64,000 bases of DNA from Aliiroseovarius marinus. GTDB taxonomy: Bacteria > Pseudomonadota > Alphaproteobacteria > Rhodobacterales > Rhodobacteraceae. The stretch is from NCBI RefSeq assembly GCF_004360145.1, contig NZ_SAIT01000003.1, positions 62,001 to 126,000 on the forward strand, written 5' to 3'. Shown in pieces: positions 52,833 to 61,772 of this stretch. The notes under the pieces are model-generated. The model did no database searches. It was not told where the DNA came from and saw only the letters and a program-made list of their open reading frames with translations. A program made the translations under genes and the position numbers. Position 1 is the first letter of the stretch; each line of letters starts with the position of its first letter.

Positions 52833-54167
52833 ATGGCACAGGCAATTAAAGTCGCAATCGTCGATGACGAACAGGATATGCGACAGTCCATTTCTCAGTG
52901 GCTGTCCCTGTCAGGGTTTGAAACCGACACCTTCCCCTCGGCCGAAGAGGCCTTGAAAAGCATCGGGCAGGACTATCCGGGCATTGTGGTGTCCGATATC
53001 CGTATGCCGGGTCTGGATGGGATGGGCTTTCTGAAGAAGCTGATGAGCCAGGACAGCAGCCTTCCCGTTATCATGATCACCGGCCACGGCGACGTGCCCA
53101 TGGCGGTCGAGGCGATGCGCGTCGGTGCCTATGATTTCCTTGAAAAACCCTTCAACCCGGATCAACTGACCAAGCTGGTGAAAAGCGCGACGCACAAACG
53201 GCGTATGGCGATGGACGCCCGCGCGCTGCGGCGCGAATTGGGGGATGGTTCGACCATCATGAAAAAGCTGATCGGTGCCTCGCCGGTCATGTCGCGCTTG
53301 CGCGAAGATATTCTGGATATCGGTCAGTCCGACGGTCACGTGCTGATCGAAGGTGAGACCGGCACCGGTAAAACCCTTGTGGCCCATGCGCTGCACGCTG
53401 TGGGGGCGAAGGCAGGGAAGCGCTTCGTTGTCACCTCCTGCGCCGGTGTGGACGAGGATGAACTGACCCGTCGATTCTTCGGCCCGATTGACGAGGGCGG
53501 GGTGCTGCCTTTGGTCGAAGAGGCGCGTGGCGGGACGCTGGTGCTGGAAGACATTGAAGGCATGCCGATGGGTCTTCAGGCACGGCTTCTGGCGTGGATG
53601 AACGATCAAGGCAGCCCTGCAGAGACGCGCGTGGTGGCGATCTGCAATCTGCAAGAACAGGGCAAAACCTGCGAGGATTGCCTGCGTCCCGACCTGTTTT
53701 ATCGCCTTGCGGCCATGAAGATCACCCTTCCGCCGCTGCGTCAGCGGGGCGAAGACATTTTGATGTTGTTCACGGTCTTCGCGGACCAGTTCGCCGATGA
53801 ATATGGCTGCGCCGCCCCCGGCGTCAGCGCGCAAGAGGCTGCCCAGCTTCTACAAGCGCCGTGGCCGGGGAACATTCGCCAGCTGGAAAACATCGCCGAG
53901 CGCGCTGTGCTTCAGTCACGTCGCGGCTCGGGCACGATTTCGTCGCTTCTGATGTCGGACCATGAAGAGGTTCAGCCCGTCATGACGACCGAGGGTAAGC
54001 CCTTGAAAGAATACGTAGAAGCGTTTGAGCGGATGCTGATCGACAACACGATGCGCCGCCACAAGGGGTCTATCGTGGGGGTGATGGAAGAGCTGTGCCT
54101 GCCGCGCCGAACCTTGAACGAAAAGATGGCGAAATACGGGTTGCAGCGGTCGGATTACCTGAACTGA
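52833..54167 (+). CDS. dctD: DctD-like response regulator lacking the GAFTGA loop
   Basis: 444 residues. A receiver domain with phospho-acceptor Asp in VVSDIRMPGLDG (about residue 55) is followed by an AAA+ domain with Walker A GETGTGKT, the signature PWPGNIRQLENIAERA, and a C-terminal helix-turn-helix (HKGSIVGVMEELCLPRRTLNEKMAKYGL). Two things differ from classical sigma-54 activators. The GAFTGA contact loop is replaced by a shorter FFGPIDEGGVLPLVEEA, and Walker B reads LVLEDIE instead of LFLDEIE. It probably does not open sigma-54 promoters. Start ATG 52833 has AGGAGG 5 nt upstream. Confidence 0.85.
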   Translation: MAQAIKVAIVDDEQDMRQSISQWLSLSGFETDTFPSAEEALKSIGQDYPGIVVSDIRMPGLDGMGFLKKLMSQDSSLPVIMITGHGDVPMAVEAMRVGAYDFLEKPFNPDQLTKLVKSATHKRRMAMDARALRRELGDGSTIMKKLIGASPVMSRLREDILDIGQSDGHVLIEGETGTGKTLVAHALHAVGAKAGKRFVVTSCAGVDEDELTRRFFGPIDEGGVLPLVEEARGGTLVLEDIEGMPMGLQARLLAWMNDQGSPAETRVVAICNLQEQGKTCEDCLRPDLFYRLAAMKITLPPLRQRGEDILMLFTVFADQFADEYGCAAPGVSAQEAAQLLQAPWPGNIRQLENIAERAVLQSRRGSGTISSLLMSDHEEVQPVMTTEGKPLKEYVEAFERMLIDNTMRRHKGSIVGVMEELCLPRRTLNEKMAKYGLQRSDYLN

Positions 54168-54241
54168 TCGCCTGAAAGGGTTGATGCGCGGGCAGGGATG
54201 CTCTAGCCTTATTGTTGCGATGTTAAGCAATGGAGGGCGCA

Positions 54242-55021
54242 ATGCCGGCATCACCCAATACGCTAAGGAAAAATTTGGCCGCAGGCGACATGCAGGTCGG
54301 CCTGTGGTTGAACCTTGGCGATGTCTCGGCGACCGAGATCGCGGCGGCAGCGGGTTTTGACTGGTGCCTGATCGACGGCGAACACGCGCCTTATGACCCG
54401 GTGACAATCCAGAATCAGCTGCGCGCCATGACGGGCTATGACAGCCACCCCATCGTGCGTGTGCCGATTGGCGAGGACTGGGTGATCAAGCAAGTCCTTG
54501 ATCTTGGGGCGCAAAGCGTTCTGGTGCCGATGGTCGACACGGCCGATCACGCCCGCCAGATGGTGGCAGCGACCCGCTATGCCCCCGAAGGGCGGCGCGG
54601 GATGGGCGCGATGGTGGCACGTGCCTCGGGCTGGGGGCGCGTTGCGGATTATGGCAGCAATATCAATGACGAGATCTGCCTGATCGTGCAGGCTGAAACC
54701 CGCGTGGCGATGGAGAACCTTGACGAGATCGCCGCCGTCGAGGGCGTTGATTGCGTGTTCATCGGCCCAGCGGATCTGTCCGCCGATATGGGGCATCGTG
54801 GCAACCCGGGCCACCCGGATGTGAAAGCCGCCATTGCCGAGGGCGTTGCCAAGATCCGCGCCGCCGGAAAGGCGGCGGGCATTCTGCATTACGACAGCAC
54901 CAACTTCGCCTATTACCGCGATCTTGGCGTGACCTTCCTTGGCGTCGGGTCCGAGGCCTCGCTTTTGCGGGCAGCGGTGCATCAGACGCTCTCGGACGCG
55001 CGAAAGGCCGTTACGGGCTGA
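54242..55021 (+). CDS. HpcH/HpaI-family class II pyruvate aldolase
   Basis: 259-residue metal-dependent aldolase related to 4-hydroxy-2-oxoheptanedioate aldolase. Catalytic and metal residues known from HpaI are present: His in LIDGEHAPYD, Arg in VRVPIGEDWVIKQVLDLGA, Glu in VQAETRVAMENLDEI and Asp in CVFIGPADLSADMG. It cleaves or forms 2-keto-4-hydroxy acids; the natural substrate is not clear. The start at ATG 54242 has GGAGGG 5 nt upstream. It is 74 bases behind dctD, in the same direction. Confidence 0.88.
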   Translation: MPASPNTLRKNLAAGDMQVGLWLNLGDVSATEIAAAAGFDWCLIDGEHAPYDPVTIQNQLRAMTGYDSHPIVRVPIGEDWVIKQVLDLGAQSVLVPMVDTADHARQMVAATRYAPEGRRGMGAMVARASGWGRVADYGSNINDEICLIVQAETRVAMENLDEIAAVEGVDCVFIGPADLSADMGHRGNPGHPDVKAAIAEGVAKIRAAGKAAGILHYDSTNFAYYRDLGVTFLGVGSEASLLRAAVHQTLSDARKAVTG

Positions 55022-55116
55022 TATAGGCGTGAACGGATGCGACAATAGCGCGCCTCGGCTGGGCTTTCGCAATGGCCAAGCGCGCGTTACATCAGGGCAA
55101 GCCGAAAGGATCCCGC

Positions 55117-56115
55117 ATGAGCAAAAAGCCCTATTTCCCGCCTCCGCCCCCCATTCCTGAAAAGACGCGCCTGTTCCAGCGCACGCCGCCCGCGATCTTT
55201 CCGCCGATCATGGGCCTGTTCGGGCTGGGTCTGGCGTGGCGCCGTGCGGTGGATGGGTTTGGTGTGCCGAGCGCATTCGGAGACATGATCCTTGGGGCCG
55301 TGACGCTGCTTTATCTCTTCTGTCTGGTGGCTTACGTCGGGAAGTTGATGCAAAGGTCCGCCACGTTCAAAGAGGATTTGAAGATCCTTCCGGGCCGCGC
55401 GGGCATCATTGCGATGGCGCTGTCAGGCTATCTGATGGCGGCGACCGTCGTGCCGTTCTCGACCACATTGGCGACTGTCATCTTTGGCCTCGCGTTGGCG
55501 GCCCATGTCATCGTGGTGCTGCGCGTGGCGCACAGCCTGATCACCGGCCCGGTCGAGGCGCGCTCGGTCACGCCGGTCTGGCACCTGATCTTCGTTGGCT
55601 TCATCCTAAGCCCGCTGGCGGCGTTGCCCCTTGGTTTCCACACCTATTCCACGGCGGTTTTCTGGGTCAGCCTCGCCATCGCGCTGGCCATCTGGGGCGC
55701 GAGCCTTGCGCAGTTCATCCGGGCTGATGTCCCGCCGCCCTTGCGCCCGCTTCTGGCCATCCATCTGGCCCCGGCAAGCGTGTTGGGAACCATCGCCTTC
55801 CTGATCGGCGAGGTCCAAGTCGCCTATGGTCTAAGCGTTCTGGCCGTGGCGCTGCTAAGCCTTCTGGTCCTGCGCGCGCGCTGGCTAACCGTATCCGGGT
55901 TCAGCCCGCTTTGGGGCGCGTTCACCTTCCCGCTGGCCGCGTTCTCGACCGTGATGCAAATCGCCGCTGTGCACACGGGATCGGACGTTTTGCGGATCAT
56001 CGCGGGCCTCAGCCTTGTGGCGGCCAGCCTGATCATCCCGCCCATTGCCTATAAGGTCCTGATGATGTGGTCCAAAGGGGTGCTGGCGGTGAAAACCAAC
56101 GCCGCTCAGGCCTGA
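55117..56115 (+). CDS. TDT-family (TehA/SLAC1-like) membrane transporter
   Basis: 332 residues with ten membrane segments and a Pro-rich cytoplasmic N-terminus (KKPYFPPPPPIPEKT). Features are FQRTPPAIFPPIMGLFGLGLAWRRA, PVEARSVTPVWHLIFVGFILSPLAALPLGF and HLAPASVLGTIAFLIG, typical of TehA-like members of the tellurite-resistance/dicarboxylate-transporter family. The family carries anions such as malate, chloride or formate-like acids. ATG 55117 has GAAAGGA upstream. Its 3' end overlaps the convergent YjbR gene by 10 bases. Confidence 0.82.
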   Translation: MSKKPYFPPPPPIPEKTRLFQRTPPAIFPPIMGLFGLGLAWRRAVDGFGVPSAFGDMILGAVTLLYLFCLVAYVGKLMQRSATFKEDLKILPGRAGIIAMALSGYLMAATVVPFSTTLATVIFGLALAAHVIVVLRVAHSLITGPVEARSVTPVWHLIFVGFILSPLAALPLGFHTYSTAVFWVSLAIALAIWGASLAQFIRADVPPPLRPLLAIHLAPASVLGTIAFLIGEVQVAYGLSVLAVALLSLLVLRARWLTVSGFSPLWGAFTFPLAAFSTVMQIAAVHTGSDVLRIIAGLSLVAASLIIPPIAYKVLMMWSKGVLAVKTNAAQA

Positions 56116-56459
56116 TCGTCGAATGCAGGTAGGGCGGCTTGAGCCTTCTTGCTCAGGCTGCCCCGCACCAGCGCGTAAGATCGGCGGATCCGGTGGGTCA
56201 ATTCCTCTGGGTCCGTGACGAAGGGCAGGTTCACCCATGAGCGGTGAAAGTAAGGCGCTTTGACGCCGATGCCCGCCTCGATCAGCATGGATGCGGTCTC
56301 GATATCCGGTGTTTTCACAGACACACCTGGCGTCTTCGCCCCCATGGCCGCGAAGATTTTGTGGCCCACTTTCCACACATCATGCCCCGGCCCAAACGGC
56401 TCGGACCAGACCGCGCCGGGCAGCGCGCCGCAGATCTTATTTACATTCTCACGTGTCAT
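56106..56459 (-). CDS. MmcQ/YjbR-family DNA-binding-like protein
   Basis: 117-residue protein with the MmcQ/YjbR CyaY-like fold. The start MTRENVNKICGALPGAVWSEPFGPGHDVWKVG and the body HKIFAAMGAKTPGVSVKTPD, APYFHRSWVNLPF are family features, with helices at the end. The role is unproven. ATG 56459 matches the family start; no clear Shine-Dalgarno is visible. Confidence 0.88.
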   Translation of the reverse strand: MTRENVNKICGALPGAVWSEPFGPGHDVWKVGHKIFAAMGAKTPGVSVKTPDIETASMLIEAGIGVKAPYFHRSWVNLPFVTDPEELTHRIRRSYALVRGSLSKKAQAALPAFDDQA

Positions 56460-56651
56460 GGGGGCACGATAACCTGCTTGGCAGGCCCGGGGAAGAGTGC
56501 TAGCGTCGCGCCCATGAAACGGAAAAGCATCATCATTATCTGCTGCATTACCCACTGAGATACTCAGGCGGGCCGTTCTTCTATTCCATACATGTCAAGA
56601 AGTTGCTAAGTCCGCCGCGAGGACACGTGTGCGCAGACTTGCGAGGACAAC

Positions 56652-58133
56652 ATGACGGATATCAAGCTTTACAACACGATGGCGCGGGCGAAGCAGGACT
56701 TCACCCCGATCGACCCTGAAAATGTTCGCATGTATGTCTGTGGGCCGACGGTCTATGACCGCGCCCATCTGGGCAATGCGCGCCCCGTGGTGGTATTTGA
56801 CGTGCTCTATCGCCTGCTGCGCCATGTCTATGGGCCGGACCACGTGACTTATGTGCGCAACTTCACCGACGTGGACGACAAGATCAACGCGACCGCACTG
56901 GCGCGTAAGGAAGCGGGCGCCGAAGGTACGTTGGAGGAACTTGTCCACGAACGCTCGAACGAGACGATCGACTGGTATCTGAACGACATGCGCGCGCTGG
57001 GGGCGATGGACCCCAATGAAATGCCCCGCGCGACCGAGTTCATTCAGCCGATGATCGACATGATCGAGGATCTGATTGCCAAGGGGCATGCCTATCCTGA
57101 CGGAGCGGGGCATGTGCTATTCTCGGTCAAAAGCTACGACGATTACGGCCAACTGTCGGGCCGCTCGGTCGATGACATGATTGCTGGTGCGCGCGTTGAA
57201 GTGGCGGATAACAAGCGCGACCCGATGGATTTTGTGCTGTGGAAGCCCTCGACGGATGATCTGCCTGGTTGGGATAGCCCATGGGGCCGAGGCCGCCCCG
57301 GTTGGCATATCGAGTGTTCAGCCATGAGCCACGACCTGCTGGGCGCGTCCTTCGACATCCACGGTGGCGGCAACGACCTGCAATTCCCGCACCATGAAAA
57401 CGAGATCGCTCAAAGCTGCTGCGCCCACCCGGAAGGGCAGTTCGCGCGCTATTGGCTGCATAACGAGATGCTGCAGGTCGAGGGCAAGAAGATGTCCAAG
57501 TCGCTGGGGAACTTCTTCACCGTGCATGACCTGCTGGAACAAGGCGTACCTGGCGAGGTGATCCGGTTTGTGTTCTTGGGAACGCATTATCGTAAGCCGA
57601 TGGACTGGACGGAAGAAAAGTCTCGCCAAGCTATGAGGCAGCTTGAGGTTTGGTCTCTTGAGATAGCGCCAAGCCATTGGGTGATTGAAGAGTTTGAGAA
57701 TGATCCGGTTGGATTTGCCCGAGCTTATGCCGAGCAAGAGCTTGTGGATGCATTAGCGGATGACCTGAACACGCACGCTGCACGAGATACTCTAGCGCGG
57801 GTAGCGAAGCGACTTAGCGGACTTGCGCGTGCTCAGCTTAGCAGTGATGAAGTCGAAACTGAAATCCGCCGGTTGCTGGCAGGTAGCTACCTTTTGGGAA
57901 TTGACTTGGTGGCATATGGAAAGCGCCTGCTTGAAAACAAAGTTGATCTCTCGGAGCTTGCCAACAAACTCCACGACACCCGCGTGGCCGCGATGCAAAC
58001 CAAAGACTTCTCGGCCGTTGACGCGCTGAAAGCTTCACTGACCGAAGCAGGTGTTCAAATCCGCATGTCCAAAGAAGGGGTCGAACTTGAGCCCGGTCCG
58101 GGGTTTGATGCCACGAAGTTGGAGGGCCTGTGA
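56652..58133 (+). CDS. cysS: Cysteinyl-tRNA synthetase
   Basis: 493-residue class I aminoacyl-tRNA synthetase. The zinc site begins at [19 protein letters not shown] (Cys and HIGH-like HLGN), with further ligands in WHIECSAMS and HHENEIAQS. The KMSKS motif is [11 protein letters not shown]. The last third is the DALR/anticodon-binding region. Bases about 57590-57960 have about 52 percent GC and unusual codons (AGG, ATA, CTT, TCT), while bases on both sides have 57-60 percent. This suggests an imported segment, although the frame is intact. ATG 56652 has GAGGAC upstream, and cimA overlaps the stop by one base. Confidence 0.95.
   Translation: MTDIKLYNTMARAKQDFTPIDPENVRMYVCGPTVYDRAHLGNARPVVVFDVLYRLLRHVYGPDHVTYVRNFTDVDDKINATALARKEAGAEGTLEELVHERSNETIDWYLNDMRALGAMDPNEMPRATEFIQPMIDMIEDLIAKGHAYPDGAGHVLFSVKSYDDYGQLSGRSVDDMIAGARVEVADNKRDPMDFVLWKPSTDDLPGWDSPWGRGRPGWHIECSAMSHDLLGASFDIHGGGNDLQFPHHENEIAQSCCAHPEGQFARYWLHNEMLQVEGKKMSKSLGNFFTVHDLLEQGVPGEVIRFVFLGTHYRKPMDWTEEKSRQAMRQLEVWSLEIAPSHWVIEEFENDPVGFARAYAEQELVDALADDLNTHAARDTLARVAKRLSGLARAQLSSDEVETEIRRLLAGSYLLGIDLVAYGKRLLENKVDLSELANKLHDTRVAAMQTKDFSAVDALKASLTEAGVQIRMSKEGVELEPGPGFDATKLEGL
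57590..57960 (+). other. Low-GC mosaic patch inside cysS
   Basis: About 370 bases with about 52 percent GC (47-58 by line), against 57-60 percent in the neighbouring parts of the same gene. Codons rare in the rest of the window cluster here. It spans the region linking the catalytic core to the anticodon-binding domain. Likely an allele segment acquired by homologous recombination. Confidence 0.6.
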
Positions 58134-59752
58134 TGACCGATCGCCTTTACATCTACGACACCACCCTGCGCGATGGGCAGCAGACCCAAGGCGTGCAGTT
58201 CTCTCTGGCTGAAAAGCAGCAAATCGCGACCGCTCTGGACAAGCTCGGCGTGGACTATATCGAAGGCGGTTGGCCCGGGGCGAACCCCACCGACAGCGAC
58301 TTTTTCGATGCGGCCCCCAAGACCCGCGCGACCTTCACCGCCTTTGGGATGACCAAGCGGGCAGGGTACTCGGCAGAAAACGATGACGTGCTGTCGGGCG
58401 TGATGAACGCCGGCACGTCTGCCGTTTGTCTTGTGGGCAAAAGCCATGATTTCCACGTCACCACCGCGCTTGGTATCACGCTGGACGAGAACGTGGAAAA
58501 CATCCGCGCGACAATGACTTACATGGTCAAGGAAGGGCGCGAGGCGCTCTATGATGCCGAGCATTTCTTTGACGGCTACAAGGCCAATCCCGACTATGCG
58601 CTGACCTGCGTGAAGGCCGCCTATGACGCGGGTGCGCGCTGGGTGGTGCTGTGTGACACCAATGGCGGCACGCTGCCGCACGAGGTCTATGAGATCACCA
58701 AAGCCGTCATTGCCGCGGGCATCCCAGGCGATCATTTGGGGATCCACACCCATGACGATACGGGCAACGCGGCGGCCTGTTCTCTGGCCGCCATCGACGC
58801 GGGCGTGCGGCAGGTGCAAGGCACGCTGAACGGGCTGGGTGAACGCTGTGGCAACGCGAACCTGACCACGCTAATCCCGACGCTCTTGACCAAGGAACCT
58901 TATGCCAGCCAGTTCGACACGGGCGTCAGCCAAGAGGCGCTGGCCGGCCTGACCCGCCTGTCGCGGCAGCTCGATGACATCCTGAACCGCGTGCCAAACA
59001 AATCCGCGCCCTTCGTTGGGGCCTCGGCCTTTGCGCATAAGGCGGGGCTGCATGCCAGTGCCATTCTGAAAGACCCGACGACCTATGAACATATCCCGCC
59101 CGAGACCGTGGGCAACACCCGCATCGTGCCGATGTCCAATCAGGCCGGGCAATCAAATCTGCGCGCCCGTCTGGGCGATGCCGGGATTGCGGTCGACAAG
59201 GGCGACCCGCGCCTGAGCGAGATCCTGAACCGCGTGAAAGAACGCGAGGATCAGGGGTACGCCTATGATGGCGCCCAGGCCAGTTTTGAGCTGGTCGCGC
59301 GGGACGTGTTGGGCCAACTGCCGCAGTTCTTTGAGGTGAAGCGCTATAAGGTCACGGTCGAGCGGCGCAAAAACAAGCGGAACCAGATGATCAGCCTGTC
59401 CGAGGCGATCGTGGTGGTGAAAATCGGCGAGGAAAAGAAGCTGTCTGTGTCTGAAAGTATGGATGCCTCGGGCACCGATCGTGGCCCGGTGAATGCGCTG
59501 GCCAAGGCGCTGGCCAAAGATCTGGGGCCGTATCAGGACATCATCGAAGACATGCAACTGGTCGACTTCAAGGTGCGTATCACCCAAGGCGGGACCGAGG
59601 CACAGACCCGCGTCATCATCGACAGTGAAGACGCGTCCGGGCATCGCTGGTCGACCGTGGGTGTCAGCCCGAACATCGTCGACGCCTCGTTCGAGGCGCT
59701 GCTGGACGCGATCATTTGGAAGCTTCTGCGAGACGGGGCGACTGCCGCATGA
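58133..59752 (+). CDS. cimA: Citramalate synthase CimA
   Basis: 539-residue acyltransferase of the isopropylmalate/homocitrate/citramalate family; it condenses pyruvate and acetyl-CoA into citramalate, the entry to threonine-independent isoleucine synthesis. N-terminal catalytic TIM barrel: YIYDTTLRDGQQTQGVQFSL (general base region), GGWPGANPTDSDFF, CDTNGGTLPHEV, HTHDDTGNAAACSLAAIDAG (metal His pair). C-terminal regulatory domain with isoleucine-type fold (about 400-530). Length and the IEGGWPGANPTD signature favour CimA over LeuA. The start overlaps the cysS stop and GGAGGG lies 7 nt upstream. Confidence 0.9.
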   Translation: MTDRLYIYDTTLRDGQQTQGVQFSLAEKQQIATALDKLGVDYIEGGWPGANPTDSDFFDAAPKTRATFTAFGMTKRAGYSAENDDVLSGVMNAGTSAVCLVGKSHDFHVTTALGITLDENVENIRATMTYMVKEGREALYDAEHFFDGYKANPDYALTCVKAAYDAGARWVVLCDTNGGTLPHEVYEITKAVIAAGIPGDHLGIHTHDDTGNAAACSLAAIDAGVRQVQGTLNGLGERCGNANLTTLIPTLLTKEPYASQFDTGVSQEALAGLTRLSRQLDDILNRVPNKSAPFVGASAFAHKAGLHASAILKDPTTYEHIPPETVGNTRIVPMSNQAGQSNLRARLGDAGIAVDKGDPRLSEILNRVKEREDQGYAYDGAQASFELVARDVLGQLPQFFEVKRYKVTVERRKNKRNQMISLSEAIVVVKIGEEKKLSVSESMDASGTDRGPVNALAKALAKDLGPYQDIIEDMQLVDFKVRITQGGTEAQTRVIIDSEDASGHRWSTVGVSPNIVDASFEALLDAIIWKLLRDGATAA

Positions 59753-60552
59753 CGGACGCACCTGAAGATTATGATCCGATTGCCGCCTGCGCCGAGCAGG
59801 TGTTGAAAGGCGATCCGGATCGTTTTCTGGCCGCAATGAGCGGCACGGTGGAAGAGCGGAAACGTCTGTTCCCGCTTTACGCGTTCAATTTGGAAGTCGC
59901 CCGTGCGCCCTATATGTCGCAAGAACCGATGGTCGCCCTGATCCGGCTCCAGTTTTGGCGCGACGTGATCACGGGCGCCGTCGACGGGGTTGAGGCGCCG
60001 CGCCATGATGTGGCCACGCCGCTGTCTCAGCTGGTGATTTGGGGTGATATGCGGGCTGAGCCGCTCTTGCGGATCATCGAAGCACGCGAGGGGGACGTTC
60101 AGGGAAGCCAACCCCAAGGCGTTGACCAAATCCGCGCCTATCTGCGGGCGACCTCTGGCGCGTTGATGTTGGCCGGGGGGCAGCTCTGCGGCATGACGGA
60201 ATATGCAGGCGATTACGAGATCGACACGGCGCTGGAGGATCTGGGCGAAGCCACGGGTCTGGCCAATTGGTTGCTAGCACAACCCGCGCTGGCCAAGGCT
60301 GGGCGCGGGCATGTGGTGCCGGATGCGGATACCATCCAGTCGCTCTGTGCGAGTGGTCTTGAGCAGCTAAGCAACGCCCGTGCGGCGTTGGGGCGCCACG
60401 GCAACCCCGCCTTGCGCAGCGCGTGGCGGGTGCGCGGTATCCTGAAACAGGCGGCCAAACAGCCTGCGCTGGTGGCAGAAGGGGCGCTTGGCAGCGCCGA
60501 GGTGACCCGGCGCGGCCGTATGTTGTGGTTGGGGCTGACAGGCGGCTGGTAG
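59749..60552 (+). CDS. Squalene/phytoene synthase-family protein (NDUFAF6-like)
   Basis: 267 residues with the all-helical squalene/phytoene synthase fold: RKRLFPLYAFNLEVARAPYMSQEPMVALIRLQFWRDVI, then DYEIDTALEDLGEATGLANWLLAQ. The two aspartate-rich motifs needed for prenyl transfer (DxxxD in the first and second clusters) are not recognisable; only an ED pair remains. This matches the alphaproteobacterial relatives of the mitochondrial complex I assembly factor NDUFAF6 rather than carotenoid enzymes. The ATGA overlap with cimA decides the start, so it is the last gene of a cysS-cimA-synthase-like operon. Confidence 0.8.
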   Translation: MTDAPEDYDPIAACAEQVLKGDPDRFLAAMSGTVEERKRLFPLYAFNLEVARAPYMSQEPMVALIRLQFWRDVITGAVDGVEAPRHDVATPLSQLVIWGDMRAEPLLRIIEAREGDVQGSQPQGVDQIRAYLRATSGALMLAGGQLCGMTEYAGDYEIDTALEDLGEATGLANWLLAQPALAKAGRGHVVPDADTIQSLCASGLEQLSNARAALGRHGNPALRSAWRVRGILKQAAKQPALVAEGALGSAEVTRRGRMLWLGLTGGW

Positions 60553-60561
60553 GCCGCGCGA

Positions 60562-60726
60562 TTACCCAGCGAACCATCTCCGCTGCCAATGGCGCAACTC
60601 CTCCTTTGCACGGGTCTTGTCGTCGTTCTGGATTTTCCGTTCATCCCGAAAGACAGGTTTCTGACCGTCGGTTCGGTGATCCATCCGTGTGGCGGTGCGA
60701 AACGAATTTGATAGTATCGAGATCAT
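60562..60726 (-). CDS. Small highly charged hypothetical protein, 54 residues
   Basis: An open frame from ATG 60726 to TAA at 60562. The product begins MISILSNSFRTATRMDH, has GQKPVFRDERKIQNDDKTR in the middle and ends AKEELRHWQRRWFAG. It is rich in Arg, Lys, Asp and Glu, with two Trp near the end and no membrane segment. A strong Shine-Dalgarno (AAGAGGAGA, 7 nt before the ATG) supports translation. It sits tail to tail with the synthase-like gene (9-base gap) and is divergent from the LysR gene. Function unknown; an internal ATG at codon 15 is an alternative start. Confidence 0.7.
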   Translation of the reverse strand: MISILSNSFRTATRMDHRTDGQKPVFRDERKIQNDDKTRAKEELRHWQRRWFAG

Positions 60727-60827
60727 GTTTTTTCTCCTCTTGTCTTATGTCTCGCTAAGAAAATAAGGTTGATTAGTCGATTCAGGCAAAGCAGTATGAT
60801 TTTCATAATGTAAGTAGAGGTAACAAT

Positions 60828-61715
60828 ATGGATTGGAGGTCTCTGCCATCCCTCGCCACCTTGCGCGCCTTCGAGGCCGCCGCGCGACATCAGAAACTAT
60901 CCCAAGCCGCACGCGAACTGAACGTGACCCATGCGGCGATCAGCCAGCATGTGCGCAAGCTGGAAGAGGAGCTGGGCGAGCCTTTGCTGCTGCGGCAGGG
61001 GCGTGGCATGGCGGTGACCGATGCGGGACGTCTGCTCGCGGACGCACTTGGGTCCGGATTTGCAACCATTGCTGACGGCGTCGCGCAGATCCGACAGCGG
61101 GGGCAGGAGCGCGCGGTCCAGATCTCGGTCACGCCCGCCTTTGCGTCCCATTGGTTGATGCCGCGGATCGGATCGTACTGGGCCGAGCATCCTGAGATCA
61201 AGATCAACATCAATCCCAGCGCGGATCTGGTGGATCTACGTCGCGACGGGGTGGATCTGGCGGTACGCTATGGCGACGGCAACTGGCCTAATGTCGACAC
61301 CGAGCTTTTGACCGATGGCGAGTTCGTTGTGGTCGCCCATCCAGATCTGGTGCAAGGGCGGCAGGTGACGTGCTTGTCAGATCTCGTGGATCTGCCCTGG
61401 GTGATGGAAGATCACATGATGGAGCGTCGCCGGATCGTCGAAGAGGAAGGCATCGACCTGAACGATGTGAAGCTGACCACCATGCAGACCAGTGATCTGG
61501 TGTCGTCCGCTGTTGCCGCTGGGCTGGGCGTGTCAGTGCAGCCTAGATCGTTGGTCGACGCTCAGATCGACGCCGGGGCAGTGGTCTCGCTCTATCGCAT
61601 TTCCCAGTCCGAGCTTGGTTACTACATCCTAACCCGCCCGGGCGCGGTGACCCAGAACACCGCGACGTTCCGCGATTGGTTGCGGCGTAAAGGGGCGGAG
61701 GGGGCAACGCACTAG
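60828..61715 (+). CDS. LysR-family transcriptional regulator, GcvA-like
   Basis: 295 residues. An N-terminal winged helix-turn-helix (LPSLATLRAFEAAARHQKLSQAARELNVTHAAISQHVRKLEEELG) precedes a periplasmic-binding-type effector domain. The segment FASHWLMPRIGSYWAEHPEIKININPSADLVDLRRDGVDLAVRYGDGNWP is typical of the GcvA/TrpI subgroup. The start has AGAGG upstream. Neighbours are the divergent 54-residue gene and the convergent Dabb gene; its targets cannot be read from the window. Confidence 0.9.
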   Translation: MDWRSLPSLATLRAFEAAARHQKLSQAARELNVTHAAISQHVRKLEEELGEPLLLRQGRGMAVTDAGRLLADALGSGFATIADGVAQIRQRGQERAVQISVTPAFASHWLMPRIGSYWAEHPEIKININPSADLVDLRRDGVDLAVRYGDGNWPNVDTELLTDGEFVVVAHPDLVQGRQVTCLSDLVDLPWVMEDHMMERRRIVEEEGIDLNDVKLTTMQTSDLVSSAVAAGLGVSVQPRSLVDAQIDAGAVVSLYRISQSELGYYILTRPGAVTQNTATFRDWLRRKGAEGATH

Positions 61716-61772
61716 CGCGCCGTTCCGGCAAGGTCTGGGTTTGTTAAATTGGTGGTATGTTTGTGGGTTGGA

